Source of the DNA: Symbiodinium natans
Taxonomy: Eukaryota; Sar; Dinophyceae; Suessiales; Symbiodiniaceae
Reading direction: 5' to 3'
Length of the DNA stretch: 64,000 nucleotides
NCBI GenBank assembly: GCA_905221605.1
Contig: CAJNDS010001846.1
Span: 399,501 to 463,500 of the forward strand
Positions 22,621 through 34,600 of the stretch are shown here, in pieces; position 1 is the stretch's first letter, and each line of letters opens with the position of its first letter. A model generated the notes under the pieces. It worked only from the letters and a program-made list of their open reading frames with translations, was not told the origin of the DNA and did no database searches. The position numbers and the translations under genes were made by a program.

Positions 22621-23209
22621 TTGCGGAAGTTTTCTGCCTCCGAGCATAGCCGCACGGTAGGGCTGACCGGCCAGGCCGAGTCCCTGAGCATGGCCAGAGC
22701 CTTAGGAGGAGGAGGAGGTTCTCAGAGAGAGCTCTCTCTGAGTCACTGAGAGAGGGCTCTCTCAGATGAAGAGCTGCTGCCCTTAAGATGGGGGGGGAAG
22801 AGGAGTTCGATTTTTTTGGAGCTAAACTTTGCACACTCTGATTGGCCTACTGCTCTCTCGCATCTTGAACCTGCCCCTGTCGTTGCAAGTAAGGAAGCGG
22901 CCCCAAAGAGCGGCCAACAGGTTTCGTTCACCAGGTGCAAGCAGTCGCCGACTTCGTGATACCAGTTCAGGCCTGAGGCGAATCGCACCTATACTGCGAA
23001 GACGCAGTGCTCGTTTAAGCAGCCTGCAGACCGGACCTAGCCAGGACTGCACCGGCTCGTCCACCAAGAGCCAGTTCGAGCGCGGCGAGATGCCATCTGG
23101 ATCAGCTGCAATGAGAGCCTGACAAATCCCCTGTTTCAAGGCATAAAAGCCTGCGCATATGTAAAAACACACTTGTTTTTACTGAATCTCTCTGCTTGTA
23201 TTGGAACCC

Positions 23210-23610
23210 CACCCCCCCCCCCCCCCCCACCACAGACCGCCACTCTTAAAAACACACAGAAATGAAACAGATGTGTCCTTCCGAATGACACTTTCTGTTT
23301 TGTGTCTAATTATGCCCTTTCCACTGTACACTTTCCAGTATGGGCCCATGAGAAGGCCTTTCCACTTTCCACTTTTGACCTTTGTTCGGAGGCGGGGGGG
23401 GGGGGGGGTACATGGAAGGGATGTGGAAAGCCTAAAAGCACACGTCGAACAAAAGTGGAACCTGGGAAGGAGAAAGTGGACAGGCACATCCAGGAACCGA
23501 AACGTAGAATCGGAGGGCGAAAAAGTCGAAGAAGCGGAAGGAGGAACATTCTGGAGCACGGGATTGACAAACACAGTGGGAAGTGGAAAGCCGTGTTCGG
23601 TGTAATGGCG
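23210..23610. repeat. Poly-C/poly-G-bounded region with TTTCCAC/GTGGAAA inverted motifs
   Basis: A poly-C run (23,214-23,230) is followed by several TTTCCACT motifs, then a poly-G run (23,394-23,408), then several GTGGAAA motifs in the reverse sense. Segments such as CCACTTTT...TGTTCG (about 23,367-23,390) and CGAACAAAAGTGG (about 23,446-23,458) are reverse complements around the poly-G. No protein is supported. Confidence 0.5.
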
Positions 23611-24720
23611 GCTGCTTATGTTAAATCATTCATTCAGAATGACAAATGACTTGTAACTAAAGAATGCTGTTTATTGCATGAACCGAATGTAAAGGATGAA
23701 ACTTTTACGAACTAGATTTTAGGACGCCAAGTTGAAAAGCACGTATTTAAGTTGCTTGAACTAATTGACGTTGCATACATTCTTCTATTTCAAAAGGGCG
23801 GGAGTACTAGAAGATGATGAAGGACAACTTTGCATTTCTGCGTATCTAAGGATGCCGGCTAATACTACAAGTTGTGCAAACCTTCTACCTGACCTTGCAA
23901 TCCTTTAAAATAACGAAACTAGTTAAGCCATTCAACATTTGAACTGCGGGGGGGGGGTGGGGGTGGGGGAGGCTAAGACGATTTAACATGTTGCTCCATG
24001 AGTTCTGCTCATCAACTGTTGGATAGTACTACCCCGAAGTCGAGGCCACTTGTCATGAACACAAATCACAAAGATAAATGCAAAATCCAATACACGTGCA
24101 CCACATATGTTGCCTTGCATGCACATACATACTGCGCGACATATGCGCCTTCAACACTTATAGCGAAGTAGTCATATTAGTCACGCACCCCAAGTTGAAA
24201 TGCAAATATGTTCTGACAGTCTGGCTAACATAACTGGAGGTTGAATACTATCTTGTTTGATGGCCAGAATACTGGGAGAGAATGAAGGGCATTGATTGGC
24301 AGAACTGATGCACCAAACCAAAACAGTAGTATAGTGGATACCTCGAAAGCTCTATGCAGCCAATTTGAACTAAGTAACTTATTATTATTATTAACATGCG
24401 ATGTTCTAAAGTGGGCCGTCTGTTCTGAAACATCAAGCATAACGCTTGTGCAGCATATGCTGACTTGTATACACATACATCCAAAACAAGAAAGTCACTC
24501 CCGCTTTGGTCTGTCGGGGGGGGGGGGGGGTGACCACAATAAACAACAAAATAAACCAACAAAGAAAATAATATAATACATACATATATACTATGATTTC
24601 TAGACGTAGATCGTCTAGGGTGGGTATCCAACTCCGCTTCATTTACAGCAGACATCGGCAGATACGCGTGCGTTGTCTTGCGATCGCAGTTGCTTGTCAA
24701 TTGAGCACTTTCTGCACGCC
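23610..24720. other. AT-rich stretch without genes
   Basis: Base composition is clearly richer in A+T than the rest of the window. It contains two G runs (about 23,948-23,956 and 24,515-24,531) and frequent stops. I find no exon with plausible splice sites. Confidence 0.6.
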
Positions 24721-25148
24721 AGTCTAGCTGGCGATCCCCTCTCAGGTCCACGCAGCAGAGACCAAGGCTTTCAAGGTCAAGGAGGCTGCCGGTAAGGAAG
24801 GCCCCAGAACTGTCTGAACGTCAGCCTCGGACCACGCACCGCAGTGGCATTGTGGAATTGCGCAGGTGGCAGCAGTGGGACGACTGCATCTGTTTGGTAC
24901 CAGTACACCAATTTTTGTCAAGCGAAGAACAGGAACAAATAAAATGAACCAGAGCAAGTGGTCCCGTGTCTCAGTCGGCTGTGTAGAGGAGTTGAAGACG
25001 GGGTGAATGGGACCAGGGGTATGATGCATGTTGATGCATAGATCCAACTCTTGGGCTCGCGCGGGAAAGCCATCGCGTGCCAGCTGCCCGACCTCTTGGA
25101 GGTCAAAGATCGAAGACCTCGGACAGGAGCAGCTGCCAAGTCAAGCAC

Positions 25149-25196
25149 CCTAAACCCCAAACCCTAAACCCCAAACCCTGAACCCCTGAACCCTAC
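25149..25196 (-). repeat. Interstitial CCCTAAA-type tract
   Basis: Six or seven heptamers alternating CCCTAAA and CCCCAAA/CCCTGAA variants. Confidence 0.9.
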
Positions 25197-25786
25197 AAAA
25201 CACGCCGCCGAGATCTTCTGAGTCCCCTGCTTGTAGTAGGAGATCTGGTAGTAGACCAGAAAAGGAAAGTATAGGGAAACGTTTGTCTTCAAGGACTCTG
25301 CAAAGGCAGCCACGCTTCTTCCCATCCATCATGGGTCTACATGGAAATTTCGACAGTCGAGATCCCTTCTTTTTTGGGAACACAAACAAACAGGAGCCCG
25401 TGAAGTAAAACATAGAAGAATCTCCATGAATGTACCCCCATGTCGGACAACCCCAGCACCCCACATGACGATGGACTGGTAAAGTGGCTGAGCTGAGTCC
25501 TCCGGAGCCAGGCTGTCAGACAGCTTGCAGACTGAAACTAGGTTGCATTGCATGCAGTCGCTTCAAGTAGTCGCTGCCGCGCTGGTATGACAAGTCAGCA
25601 GCCCAGCCAGCAGGCGAAAGTCGAAATCTACCCGAAGCCGGGCGAAAGCATGCTGATTCGTAGTCCATGCAGGGGCACTTCACATCCTTCCGGAACTGGG
25701 GCTTCACAGGTCTTTCCGTGGACACCTGTCAATGCAGCTGACCTCCCTCCGCTGTCGGGCTCCCTTTCTGCTGACCTCTCTTTCAG

Positions 25787-26059
25787 TCAGCATCTACGGT
25801 ATGGCCAGCAAGAAGCGGGATGCAGATGCAGGCATGTTTGTATTTCGGGCTGGCGATCTGGCGACCATGTGGGGTGAAACTCTCTGGCACATGTGTGCAC
25901 TGTGTCATGGTCTGCGAGAATCTTTGGCGACCATGACATGCTGTCCTCGACTGTCTCCGAAGCTTCAGTCTTCTTCGTGTTCTGGAGCCACACCGCGCTG
26001 CTCGGAAGTGACCGAGTCTCAGTCTCAGTCTTCTGGGTCGTCTTGCCTCCGGGGCGCAC
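25787..26059 (-). CDS. Possible exon, strand uncertain
   Basis: The minus strand is open with a Thr/Glu-rich, protein-like text (GKTTQKTETETRSLPSSA, WLQNTKKTEASETVEDSMSW, HDTVHTCAREFHPTWSP). The plus strand is also open and equally natural (SVSIYGMASKKRDADAG, FRAGDLATMWGETLW). I prefer the minus strand only because nearly all other exons use it. No domain is recognised. Confidence 0.25.
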   Translation of the reverse strand: MRPGGKTTQKTETETRSLPSSAVWLQNTKKTEASETVEDSMSWSPKILADHDTVHTCAREFHPTWSPDRQPEIQTCLHLHPASCWPYRRC

Positions 26060-27420
26060 AACTACGCACTAACGCACTTTCGTCAAGGCACGGCCTGCAC
26101 GCGTTTGAAAAACGAGAATCGAGAAGGCAAAAGGGAAAAGCAATGGAAAGCAGCTCCAGCATATACTTTGCCTACAATTCAGGACGAGCACTCTGGAGCT
26201 GCTGAGAGTCTGGCCTCGTCACCACTCTCACCCTTAGGAAAAGAGCTGTGCGCACCGTCAATTGCTGCAACCATGCTCGCTCTCGCCAGGCCCAGCGCTT
26301 TTTGCCAGCAGCAGTGCAACAGACACGCTCCTGCCGCACAGGTCCAAGGGATGTACAGCGTGGAGACTGCGCGTGTCATTGCCAGCAGCATGAGAATTGC
26401 AAGATTCTATTTGCGCCGCTCGTGAGCCAACTTGTTGTACACACATGAAGCACGCGCGAGGCGTGCGACTTGTCATGAGAATCGGTCTTGCATTGTCGGT
26501 TGCTATAGAAACTACTGTTCCCCAGGCAAAGATGCTGTGGACAGATGCCGAATTCATGTTAATGCTGATTCATGAGATGAAGAAAAACAGAAATGCTGGA
26601 TTCGGCCCTCAAAGAACATCATAGGAAGAACAGCTTGGACGGTTTCAAGTCATGTACAAGATGGAAACAACGCAGTCCGTGCATTTTGCACGCGCAGACG
26701 CCCACCAATTTTGTCAATGAATTTCGAATGCGGAACAGATTTTCTTGCAGGAATCCAGGTTCGTTACGAGGGGGCTGGGCCGACTGCCTAGTGAGCCAGA
26801 TCTACGAGTACGGATCTGCAAACGCTGCCCCACGAGGACGGCAGCTCCCCTCCACCGTCACCAACACGTCAACATGTCCCTTTCACTCCAACACACACAC
26901 ACACACGGCAAGCATGCTGGGACGATCAAACCTGCGTGTGTGAGAGAGAAACGGTCGATGATCTTTGTTGCACCAGTAACGAGTGGTCAATGTTTTGTAG
27001 CCCCACTGCGTGCTCGACCTACTTTGATCTGGAGCACCAGGTGGCGGGTCATGGATGCAGTAGCTGCTGCCAACATCACTGCACATAGAGCAATAGCTCC
27101 ATGATGCGAAACTGAAAGCACGCTTGCATGGAAGCTGCAAAAATGTCTTGAACTCACGTGCTCGCAGAAAAACAACTTCAGATGCGAAGCATAGAAACAG
27201 CACAGAGCAACATCTTGCGCCGCAGTGACTGCACCTGCAGTGTCCGGCATCGGACTTGCCCTGGCCTGGGCGAGGTGCGGCAGCGGCAGGGCCAAACCCA
27301 AGCTGCTGTGGATCAGCCTGTGCCGGCACTGATATGCAAGCCCCGCCCAGCATGTCGGAGGCGTCTGACCACGGCTTTTGCTACGCAGTGTAAGGGAAGC
27401 TGACAAGAAAAGACGTATAC

Positions 27421-27574
27421 CTGCCCCGCAGGGATTGTCTTCGCAAGCCAAAGCACATGACATAGTTCATTGAGCTTGGCATACTCGATGAAGTTAAAGA
27501 GGAAATCATCTGCTTTCTTTGCGCGGAACCCTTCCGCTGACCATTCGCGGCTCGAAAAGTAGATTGCACGGGCT
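27421..27574 (-). CDS. Well-defined internal exon, unknown family
   Basis: The minus strand is open from an AG acceptor (AAAAG, 27,576-27,575) to a canonical GTATAC donor. It reads RAIYFSSREWSAEGFRAKKA, DDFLFNFIEYAKLNELC, then HVLWLAKTIPAGQ. The balanced composition, aromatic content and both splice sites make it one of the clearer exons in the window. Possible neighbours at lower coordinates (VAKAVVRRLRHAGRG near 27,350) are uncertain. I do not recognise the family. Confidence 0.55.
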
Positions 27575-27589
27575 CTTTTGTAAAATTAC

Positions 27590-28115
27590 CTTCTGGAGAC
27601 TAGGGGTTAGAGGGTTTAGGTTTCTGCAATTAAGACATATAATAACTTCACCAGAACCTGGTGCTTCTAGCTGCTCAAAAACCCAAACCCTTTAACCCCA
27701 AGTCCTGCGCTCCGAACTAGCTTTGACCAAGCTTCCAGTCGGTTCATCTACAATTCCCCCCCCCCCCACATAAACGCACAACATCAAGTCTACCTAAAAC
27801 AAGTCGCACTATGCAATCTTTCAACCCCAGGCCCAGTTGACCGTTGACCCTGAACGGCTTAGGGCGTTTCCGTTCTTAATAATTCTGCCCCCCCCCCCCC
27901 CCCCAACTACCCTTCACAAAGGGGGGGTGGTCATATACCTTGGTATTCTGGATAAAAGGTAGTTGAAGGGTGCTGGATCTTCGAAGGGCTTAAGTAGGAT
28001 TTCAAGGGGTTTCGAAGGGCCGGGAGCCGATGGACCTCCGCGCTGCTGCAGGAGGCCTCCAGAAATCTCAGAAGCTTAGGGTTTTTTGGGTTTAGGGTTT
28101 AGGGTTTAGGGTTTG
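27590..28115. other. Non-coding, repeat-rich stretch
   Basis: Contains degenerate TTTAGGG pieces near 27,600, two poly-C runs, and a clean TTTAGGG run at 28,088-28,112. No exon seen. Confidence 0.6.
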
Positions 28116-29780
28116 TTTGCAGGGCCTTTTATGCACTCTTCACTCTGCGGGGGTGGGGGGGGGGGGGGAATATTTCGCAATAACATGTAAAGAATCTGTT
28201 TGAACATCACCTGCGCTGCGGTCGCACACACACACACACACCCTGCTGGTAGACCGTGGGCAATTTCGGGACGTCTTTCGGAGACTGCACACATCACTCG
28301 TACCAAATTGCCCAAGTTGGCGGTCTGGGACCGAGGCTGTTTGAGCTGCCGGTCAAGAATGGGCTCGTCAGCAGCCGTTGCCTGAACCCGATGCTTCGCA
28401 GATGCTGCCATGGAGCCAAAGTCGGGCGATGTTGCTTAGACGTACTGAGACTTATAAACATGTGCTAAGGCTCCAGCAAGCTCCACTGCTTTGCTGAACG
28501 GTGAAAAGTGTCTCTCCAGCACCGAACCTCGGCCACGTTCATCGAGCTAAACCGTACATGCTGTACAAGCGTCATACACCTCGTAGGTCATAGGTTCCGC
28601 ACCCAGTGGTCTGAAGCCAGCCATGGGAAACCTCAAGGGCACCTCGCTGATTTGAAGCGAAGTGAAACAAAGAGTGAAACATGCAGATACAGACTTTCAA
28701 AAACTGGACCTGGTTCGTGGCACCACGCAGCAGGATGCTGAATGGCTTGCCATTCCTGCCAGGTGAATTTTCATGGTGTGTCTGGCTGTGCCAAGTCATC
28801 CATGGCTTGTGCAGATGTCTGCAGGTCTCAATGACAAGCTAGGGAGACCCCTGGCATATGTGAGGCTGCAATGGAGGTGCTGAGATGCCTCCAAAGCACG
28901 GCTTGCATTACAACATCGCAAGCTTGCAATACGCGCGTTGCTCGGCCCAGTTGCCTTCTCGTACGAAATCAAATGCAATTCCCAGAAACTTTCCATTCAA
29001 CATGAAGGCCAGGCGAGGGCCTCAGACACAGGCGGGGATCCCATTCAGGTATACAGATCATCTGGATGCATCCACGCCACCGCAAGCATCCTCCGGCCAA
29101 TCGAGAAGTGCTCCGACCTTCAAGGGTTTTTAGGCTCTCCGGACACTGGGCGTGAGATGGCTTGAGGGATGGGAATGATCAAGTGGGCATCCTAAAGCAG
29201 AACTCGGCTGTTCAATCTTCATGGCTGAGGCCCGTGCAATGTCGCCGGGTCGACCAAACGCGGGAACAGGTCTCATCGGGCCTGCTGCCATATACTACTC
29301 ACCAGATCACATGATGATCACCAGTACCAAACATGCTGCAGCTCAACTGGGAGTCCTTTGGAACTTGTCCTATACTGCTAAACCAGAGCCCTGTCGCCTT
29401 CGCCGCCAATGAGCTCCCCATCAGAAGAGAATCCCAGCATCCGGCGCCTTTGCACTCCGACTCGGGGGCCCCTTCGCCTCTGGCCGCCTCTCTCGTCTCT
29501 TCTCGTGGGAACTCTTTCTCGGCTCTCTGGCGCAGCGCTGCGCCCCTCCAGAACCGACGGCAAAACCAAGGCCTCAGTCGACGCTTCGACATCACATGAT
29601 GGCTTGAGGCAACGAGCGCTAAACAAAATGCGAACGGTGAGAGCAAACGGTTAGAACAAAGAACGCTTAGCTTGAAACGGCGCTCCAACCAATGGTCACG
29701 GAGCCCCCGCGGCGCAGCTCCACCTGCTGTTTTGAACATGTTCAACCCTGCTGCGTATTGTTGTCAGTGCGCTGCTCTTG

Positions 29781-29852
29781 CCCTAAACCCTAAACCCTAA
29801 ACCCTAAACCCTAAACCCTAAACCCTAAACCCTAAACCCTAAACCCTAAACC
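29781..29852 (-). repeat. Near-perfect CCCTAAA array (about 10 units)
   Basis: Uninterrupted CCCTAAA heptamers over about 71 nt. This is the cleanest telomere-type array in the window. Confidence 0.95.
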
Positions 29853-29980
29853 TGGGATGCTGCTCTTATAAGGCCTCGAACTGGTACCTGCCGCCCGCAA
29901 CCAAGGGCAAGCCCTTGATGCCGGAGGCACGGACTGGCCCCGCGTTGCTGGCAGGCTCGCACCTGCCAGCTTAGGTGGTC

Positions 29981-30034
29981 TAGGGTTTAGGGTTTAGGGT
30001 TTAGGGTTTAGGGTTTAGGGTTTAGGGTTTAGGG
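29981..30034 (+). repeat. Perfect TTTAGGG array (about 7.5 units)
   Basis: Uninterrupted TTTAGGG heptamers in the opposite orientation to the array ending at 29,852, with about 128 nt of unique sequence between them. Confidence 0.95.
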
Positions 30035-30301
30035 CCAATCTACACCTCCTAACCATCCTTCCTCAGACTCTGAGAGCAGAACGCGGCCCGAAGCCCGTCT
30101 TTGCAGACCTCGATGCCTTTGCATACTTTGCAGAGCTTCAAAAGTAGGCGGAGAGACTTCCAGAGACTTCAAGCGCAAGTTCCTGAGTCCCTCGCCCTCA
30201 TCTTTCTGCAGCGGATTCAGGCAGCAGGATCCGGGCTTCTCTAAGGTCGCCTCAAGATTCCAAGGCCCCCAATTCCCCCCCCCCCCCACCTCACTTCGTC
30301 A

Positions 30302-30365
30302 TCCCTAAACCCTAAACCCCTAAACCCTAAACCCTAAACCCCTAAATTCCCTAAATTCCCTAAAA
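30302..30365 (-). repeat. CCCTAAA array with single-base slips
   Basis: About eight units of CCCTAAA, CCCCTAAA and CCCTAAATT, decaying toward 30,365. Confidence 0.9.
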
Positions 30366-30910
30366 CCCGAAACCCTAGCTTCGGGCGCCTCGAACCGCCG
30401 AGCCAGGGCCCGGATGTTGGGACCTCCTTTCTGTTTCGGCCTGCGCCAAGGATGCGCGTGAAGGTGTGCCTTCGTGCGCCGGCACCCTTAGAAAGAGGGG
30501 GGGGACGGCGTTTGTGAAGGCCTCCAAGGGTGAGACACGTTATACCCATTCCCACATTAAATCACTTTACCCCCCCTCCCCCCCCCCCTCCCCAGAACAC
30601 GCTTAACAGGTTTCGGTGAGGGGCCGAAGAATTGGCACACCTGCCCGACCCCTCCATAAAGATCACGTACTTTTCGAAGGGGTACAGCGCGCGGCTCCCA
30701 AAACCCTTTCACGTCTCCAACCTCTCCCCGACTGAGTCTGTGGCGCGGGAGGGCCCGGAGAGGAAACGTGGTAAACAAGAGCCAAAACGCCTGGCACACA
30801 ACCCTTCAAAACCCTTCAAGCCTACGTCTACACGTACACCCTTGCACCCCCAAGCACCGAACCCTTCTAATTTGACTGACTGCTTGAACCCCCCCCCCGA
30901 CTGGATAGCC

Positions 30911-33026
30911 TCATTCTGAGCAGTATTGGACGTGATCTGGGGTTGCGTGTTTGTTCTGCGGTTGGCCATCCCCTTCTCCCCCCTCTTGCCTGGGTATGAG
31001 GGTCATGACACTTGATGCTTTGGGGTCGGAGGGACCGGCCCGTGCCGCTACGCTGAAAATGGTGGTTTGCACGGCTGGACATTGTGAAGCGGACCTCGTT
31101 CCCTGTGCTTCCTCCTCCTGGAGCTTGCGATGCCATGCAGCCTGCGCAGCGGATCGATATCCTTTGCTGCCACTCAGGGGATGGGCTCTGGTCTCCTTGG
31201 TCTCCTTCCACTTGGCGAGTTCCAAGTGCCGCCGCTTCTCGTGCGGAGGCATGTAGTGCCTAGGAAGAGGTCTCCGTTTTGAGTGGCAAGCTCTGACAGC
31301 ATCCCCCAGGCTTCAAGCGCTTGCTTCGGCAAGGCTGCCTTCTTGGAAGTCGCCTTAGGAGCTGGTTCATGACGCTGCCACCCCTCTTACACCGATATAC
31401 GCCGTGACAAGCGAGCTCCTCGGCCCCGGCCTGTGTGGCGGGTGCTGGCACAAGCTGTGGCCTTCCCGAGCGCGACGACACATGCGAGCAGCCATGAAAG
31501 GGTCAGAAAGCGGACGCTGCAGTATTCGGCCGTGATAGCGGTGATGGGTCGCGGGCCTGCTTCGTAGTCGGACAACCTGGCTTTTGCAGAAACAAGCATC
31601 CCATAGCCCCCAGTCAAGAACCAAACTAAGGCCTTTGGAGCCGTCTGGCTCTTCTCTGGAACCAGTTTGGCACGTTTCCGAGGAGGTTCGGGGTCCTGCT
31701 TTGTGCCGGCAAGGCAACCGTCTCAGCTTGCTTGCGAAAGCTATCGCACGAGAAATGTAGACGAGGAGAAGAAGAGAAGAGCACTGTCCTGGTCAATATC
31801 TACGGCAGGGACCAAGGAGGCCTTTGGCGGCAACAACTACTGTACAAATTATAAGAAGCTACAAGCCAAACGAAGATCGTGGCCTGGTGCCGCTTTGACC
31901 TGGGCGACGCATCACACTATCACTGCCGCTCTAGTTCTGAGTGGCGACTGGTCACCTGTACATTTACTACAGGGAGATCACCTTGAGACCTGAGATGCTG
32001 GCGCCTGGCCATTGCCCGGGCTGTCCTTGCTTTGCTCTGCAAGCTCCCTCGCATCTTCCGCCACTTCCATGTATGCGTCCATGTCGTCCATGTCTTCCTC
32101 CTCCTCTTCACCCTCTTCACCCTCTTCAACCTCTTCAACCTCTGCCAACTCATCAGGAAAGTACTCGACCTCCTCTTCTGCATCCTCCAGGTGCTCCACA
32201 TTCTCCAATTCCTCCACATCTTCCGGCTCCTCTTCCGGCTCTTCGCATACCTCCTCGACATTGGCCTCAAACTCATCAAGAGCTTGCTGCTCCCAAGCTT
32301 TGCCGGCCTCACAGAAGGAGGAGAACCGGCAGCTGCACAAACATTGCACACCACAGCCCTGCATGAAACGATGCAGGAGTGGCCTTCTCCACATCAATAG
32401 CTGGATCCACCCATGTCTCACCATTTTGCAAGCTGTGCGCCTGTGAAGTCTCTGGCTTTCCGACTACATCTGCCTAGGGACAGTTTGCGCCTTGCCTGCT
32501 GAAAGCCATTGCCATTAACGAGGGGCTCCTTCGATTTGGGATATAAAGGACAAGCACAGGACAGCACGAGAATCGCACAAACCTTTACAGCTCCCACCTT
32601 CAGGTGCCGCAGCCGCTGCAGCTTCCGCACCCTCCGCCTCATCTTGCGTGGCGAGTCCTTGCAAGGCTGATTTTGCACCGTGGCAAACAACAGATCGGGA
32701 AGGCTACGCCACGTCCTGCCACAGCAGAGAGCCGTTTCTTCGGATCTCAATGACGTCACTGCCATCATTCTCAGCATCGCAGCCTGTTGCTGGTGACAAG
32801 TCTCCAATGTTGGCAGCTGCTTAGATTTCCTATGCCTGCCTTGCTCTTGGAAATGTTCAACTTCATCGTCGTCTTCAACTACCAGCGTCCTTTCTTTCGC
32901 CCGCGCTTCTCACTGCTCAACGTCAAGCAAGTAAGCGGACGATGCCCTGTCGAGCAGGCTTGACACTTGATGCTGAGCCCCGAACTCACCACGAGACCAG
33001 GCTTCCAGAAGGTCGGCATCACGCAC
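30911..33026 (-). CDS. Lys/Glu-rich, probably nuclear protein of unknown function
   Basis: A series of minus-strand exons. 32,598-33,026 (TTTTGCAG acceptor, GT donor) reads VRDADLLEAWSRGEFGAQHQ, later TLVVEDDDEVEHFQEQGRH and KMRRRVRKLQRLRHLK. About 32,021-32,307 is strongly acidic (DEFEANVEEVCEEPEEE, EEEEEDMDDMDAYMEV). 31,633-31,695 is exactly 21 codons, PPRKRAKLVPEKSQTAPK, with an NLS-like PRKRAK and a GC donor. About 31,270-31,370 reads KATSKKAALPKQALEAWGM then SELATQNGDLF. 30,95x-31,250 reads PPHEKRRHLELAKWKETKET and AAWHRKLQEEEA. Alternating acidic and basic blocks suggest a nucleic-acid- or chromatin-associated protein; that is inference. The frame of the first exon contains one TGA at 32,910-32,912. 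The last two segments are in different frames. Confidence 0.5.
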
Positions 33027-33689
33027 CTGCAAAAGGCACCTCGGGGATGAAAATACAGGCCGGCTCTGGCTTGGAACACGCCGCGAGACCATGAAAAGAT
33101 GAGCACTCAAGGAGGCAGGCCACACCAGAAACATCAAGGAATCCGCAAGGAAGGCAAGGATTATCGCTCAAATCTAAACCTTCTTAGTATCCTGCCAGCG
33201 CAGACCCCAAACAGTGAGAGACCATGTGGACACGGCTTTTCCAATGCATCAAGAGCACGTCCAAAAGACACCAAGAGCCTGGAAGTCCAAAAGCACCGAC
33301 ACGTTTGGCGAACACCGAAGTCCCAAAGCGATGACTTTTTCGCATTTGCCGAACCCAGACTCGCCAAATGTTGGAACCTTCAAGCATTTGGGGATGCGCT
33401 TCAATATGTCTGGGCCTTTCTGGGCCTGTGGTTAAAAACCCTCTGCGTGCAACTTGCGAAACATGAGAAAGGAACAGCTTGCCACCACTGCTCTCCCCTT
33501 CCTAACATGATTCTGGTCTTTTCCCAACGCTCAACAGTGCTGTCCAACTGCACGTTCCTGAAACAAGGCAGAAGTTGAGCTGAGAAGTCTCGAAGACATT
33601 CAGAGAACTGTAATGCAAACTTCTTGTAGCCATGTGCGGACAACACGGTGTTGGGTGGGGGGTGCGTCCCCATTCAGTATACCCTGTTT

Positions 33690-34600
33690 GCTGCCAACTT
33701 TAGAGCTGGCCCGCATTTAAGGCGAGGTGGGGGTTGGGGTTTGCCATGTCTCTTCCGTTTTTGAAGAGTTAAACCCACTAGTTAGCCACAATTCAAGGCA
33801 TACCCCTTTCAGAAGGATCTTACCTGTTTTCGGAGACGAACAGCAACCGGTTTGCGTGGTTGAAGTGGCCGCTACTGCAAGGTAATACTAAATCTCCGGC
33901 CTTCCTGTGGATGATTCTAATTACCCAATATCCTGGAATATGAAGCTCGGAAATGTTGGCTGGTACGGCCTCTTCCTATAAACCGCGGCTGTCCCCACCT
34001 TAAGCCGTCAAGCGAGCTAGTGTGCAATGAGAGCCCCGATACAATCTGGCAGTACCGGCACAGGGTGTTTGGGAAGCCCTGAGCCAAAAACCCTAAACCT
34101 TAAACCCCTAAACGTGAAAGAAAATGGAGACCGGCAAGCCCCCCAACCCTGAAGCGAGATGGAGAATGGTACGTGCTCGCCCCTCAATCCCAAAGATCAC
34201 CGAAGCCGTTTACATAACCAATGCGTTTGGGAGCTCAACACATGCTTGGTTGCGCAGTGTCTTCGCAAGAAATAATTAGGGGCGCAAGGGGGGGGGGGAA
34301 TATGCATGTCAAGCGTATTTTGTCTAGAAGCCTATGAACATAACCTCGAAAGAAATATTTCAGATTATTGAACTTGTGGAGGAGTCCGCGAAGGTACTTT
34401 CGGGAGGCTTGCCTCCTACCGAAATGTGCATTTATGCAATTTGATATGGTGAACTTGGGAGTATCAACATGTACCTTGTATGTGGGAAGCCTTTTCTGTA
34501 CGAAAACATTCTCTACATGCATCTTGTCATAGAGTCCAATAAACTCAATAATCTAGGAAGTTCGGAGAATCTCCGGACCATCCCGGAAGTTCAGAGAATC
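33690..34600. other. Non-coding stretch
   Basis: No exon found. It holds a short CCCTAAA remnant near 34,088-34,112 and a G run near 34,290. A tandem duplication of CGGA(A/G)(G/A)TTC(G/A)GAGAATCTC lies near 34,555-34,605. Confidence 0.45.

Noticed and set aside
24248-24751. 167-codon minus-strand open frame with hydrophobic stretches
   Set aside because: AT-rich DNA gives Ile/Leu/Tyr runs by chance; it crosses a poly-G tract and has no domain or splice support.
29781-30034. A head-to-head telomere fusion point
   Set aside because: A fusion would read TTTAGGG followed directly by CCCTAAA. Here the order is CCCTAAA, unique spacer, TTTAGGG, so it is not a simple chromosome end-to-end fusion.
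32012-32446. Ser-rich and Leu/Phe-rich plus-strand frames
   Set aside because: They are antisense to the acidic Glu/Asp exon.
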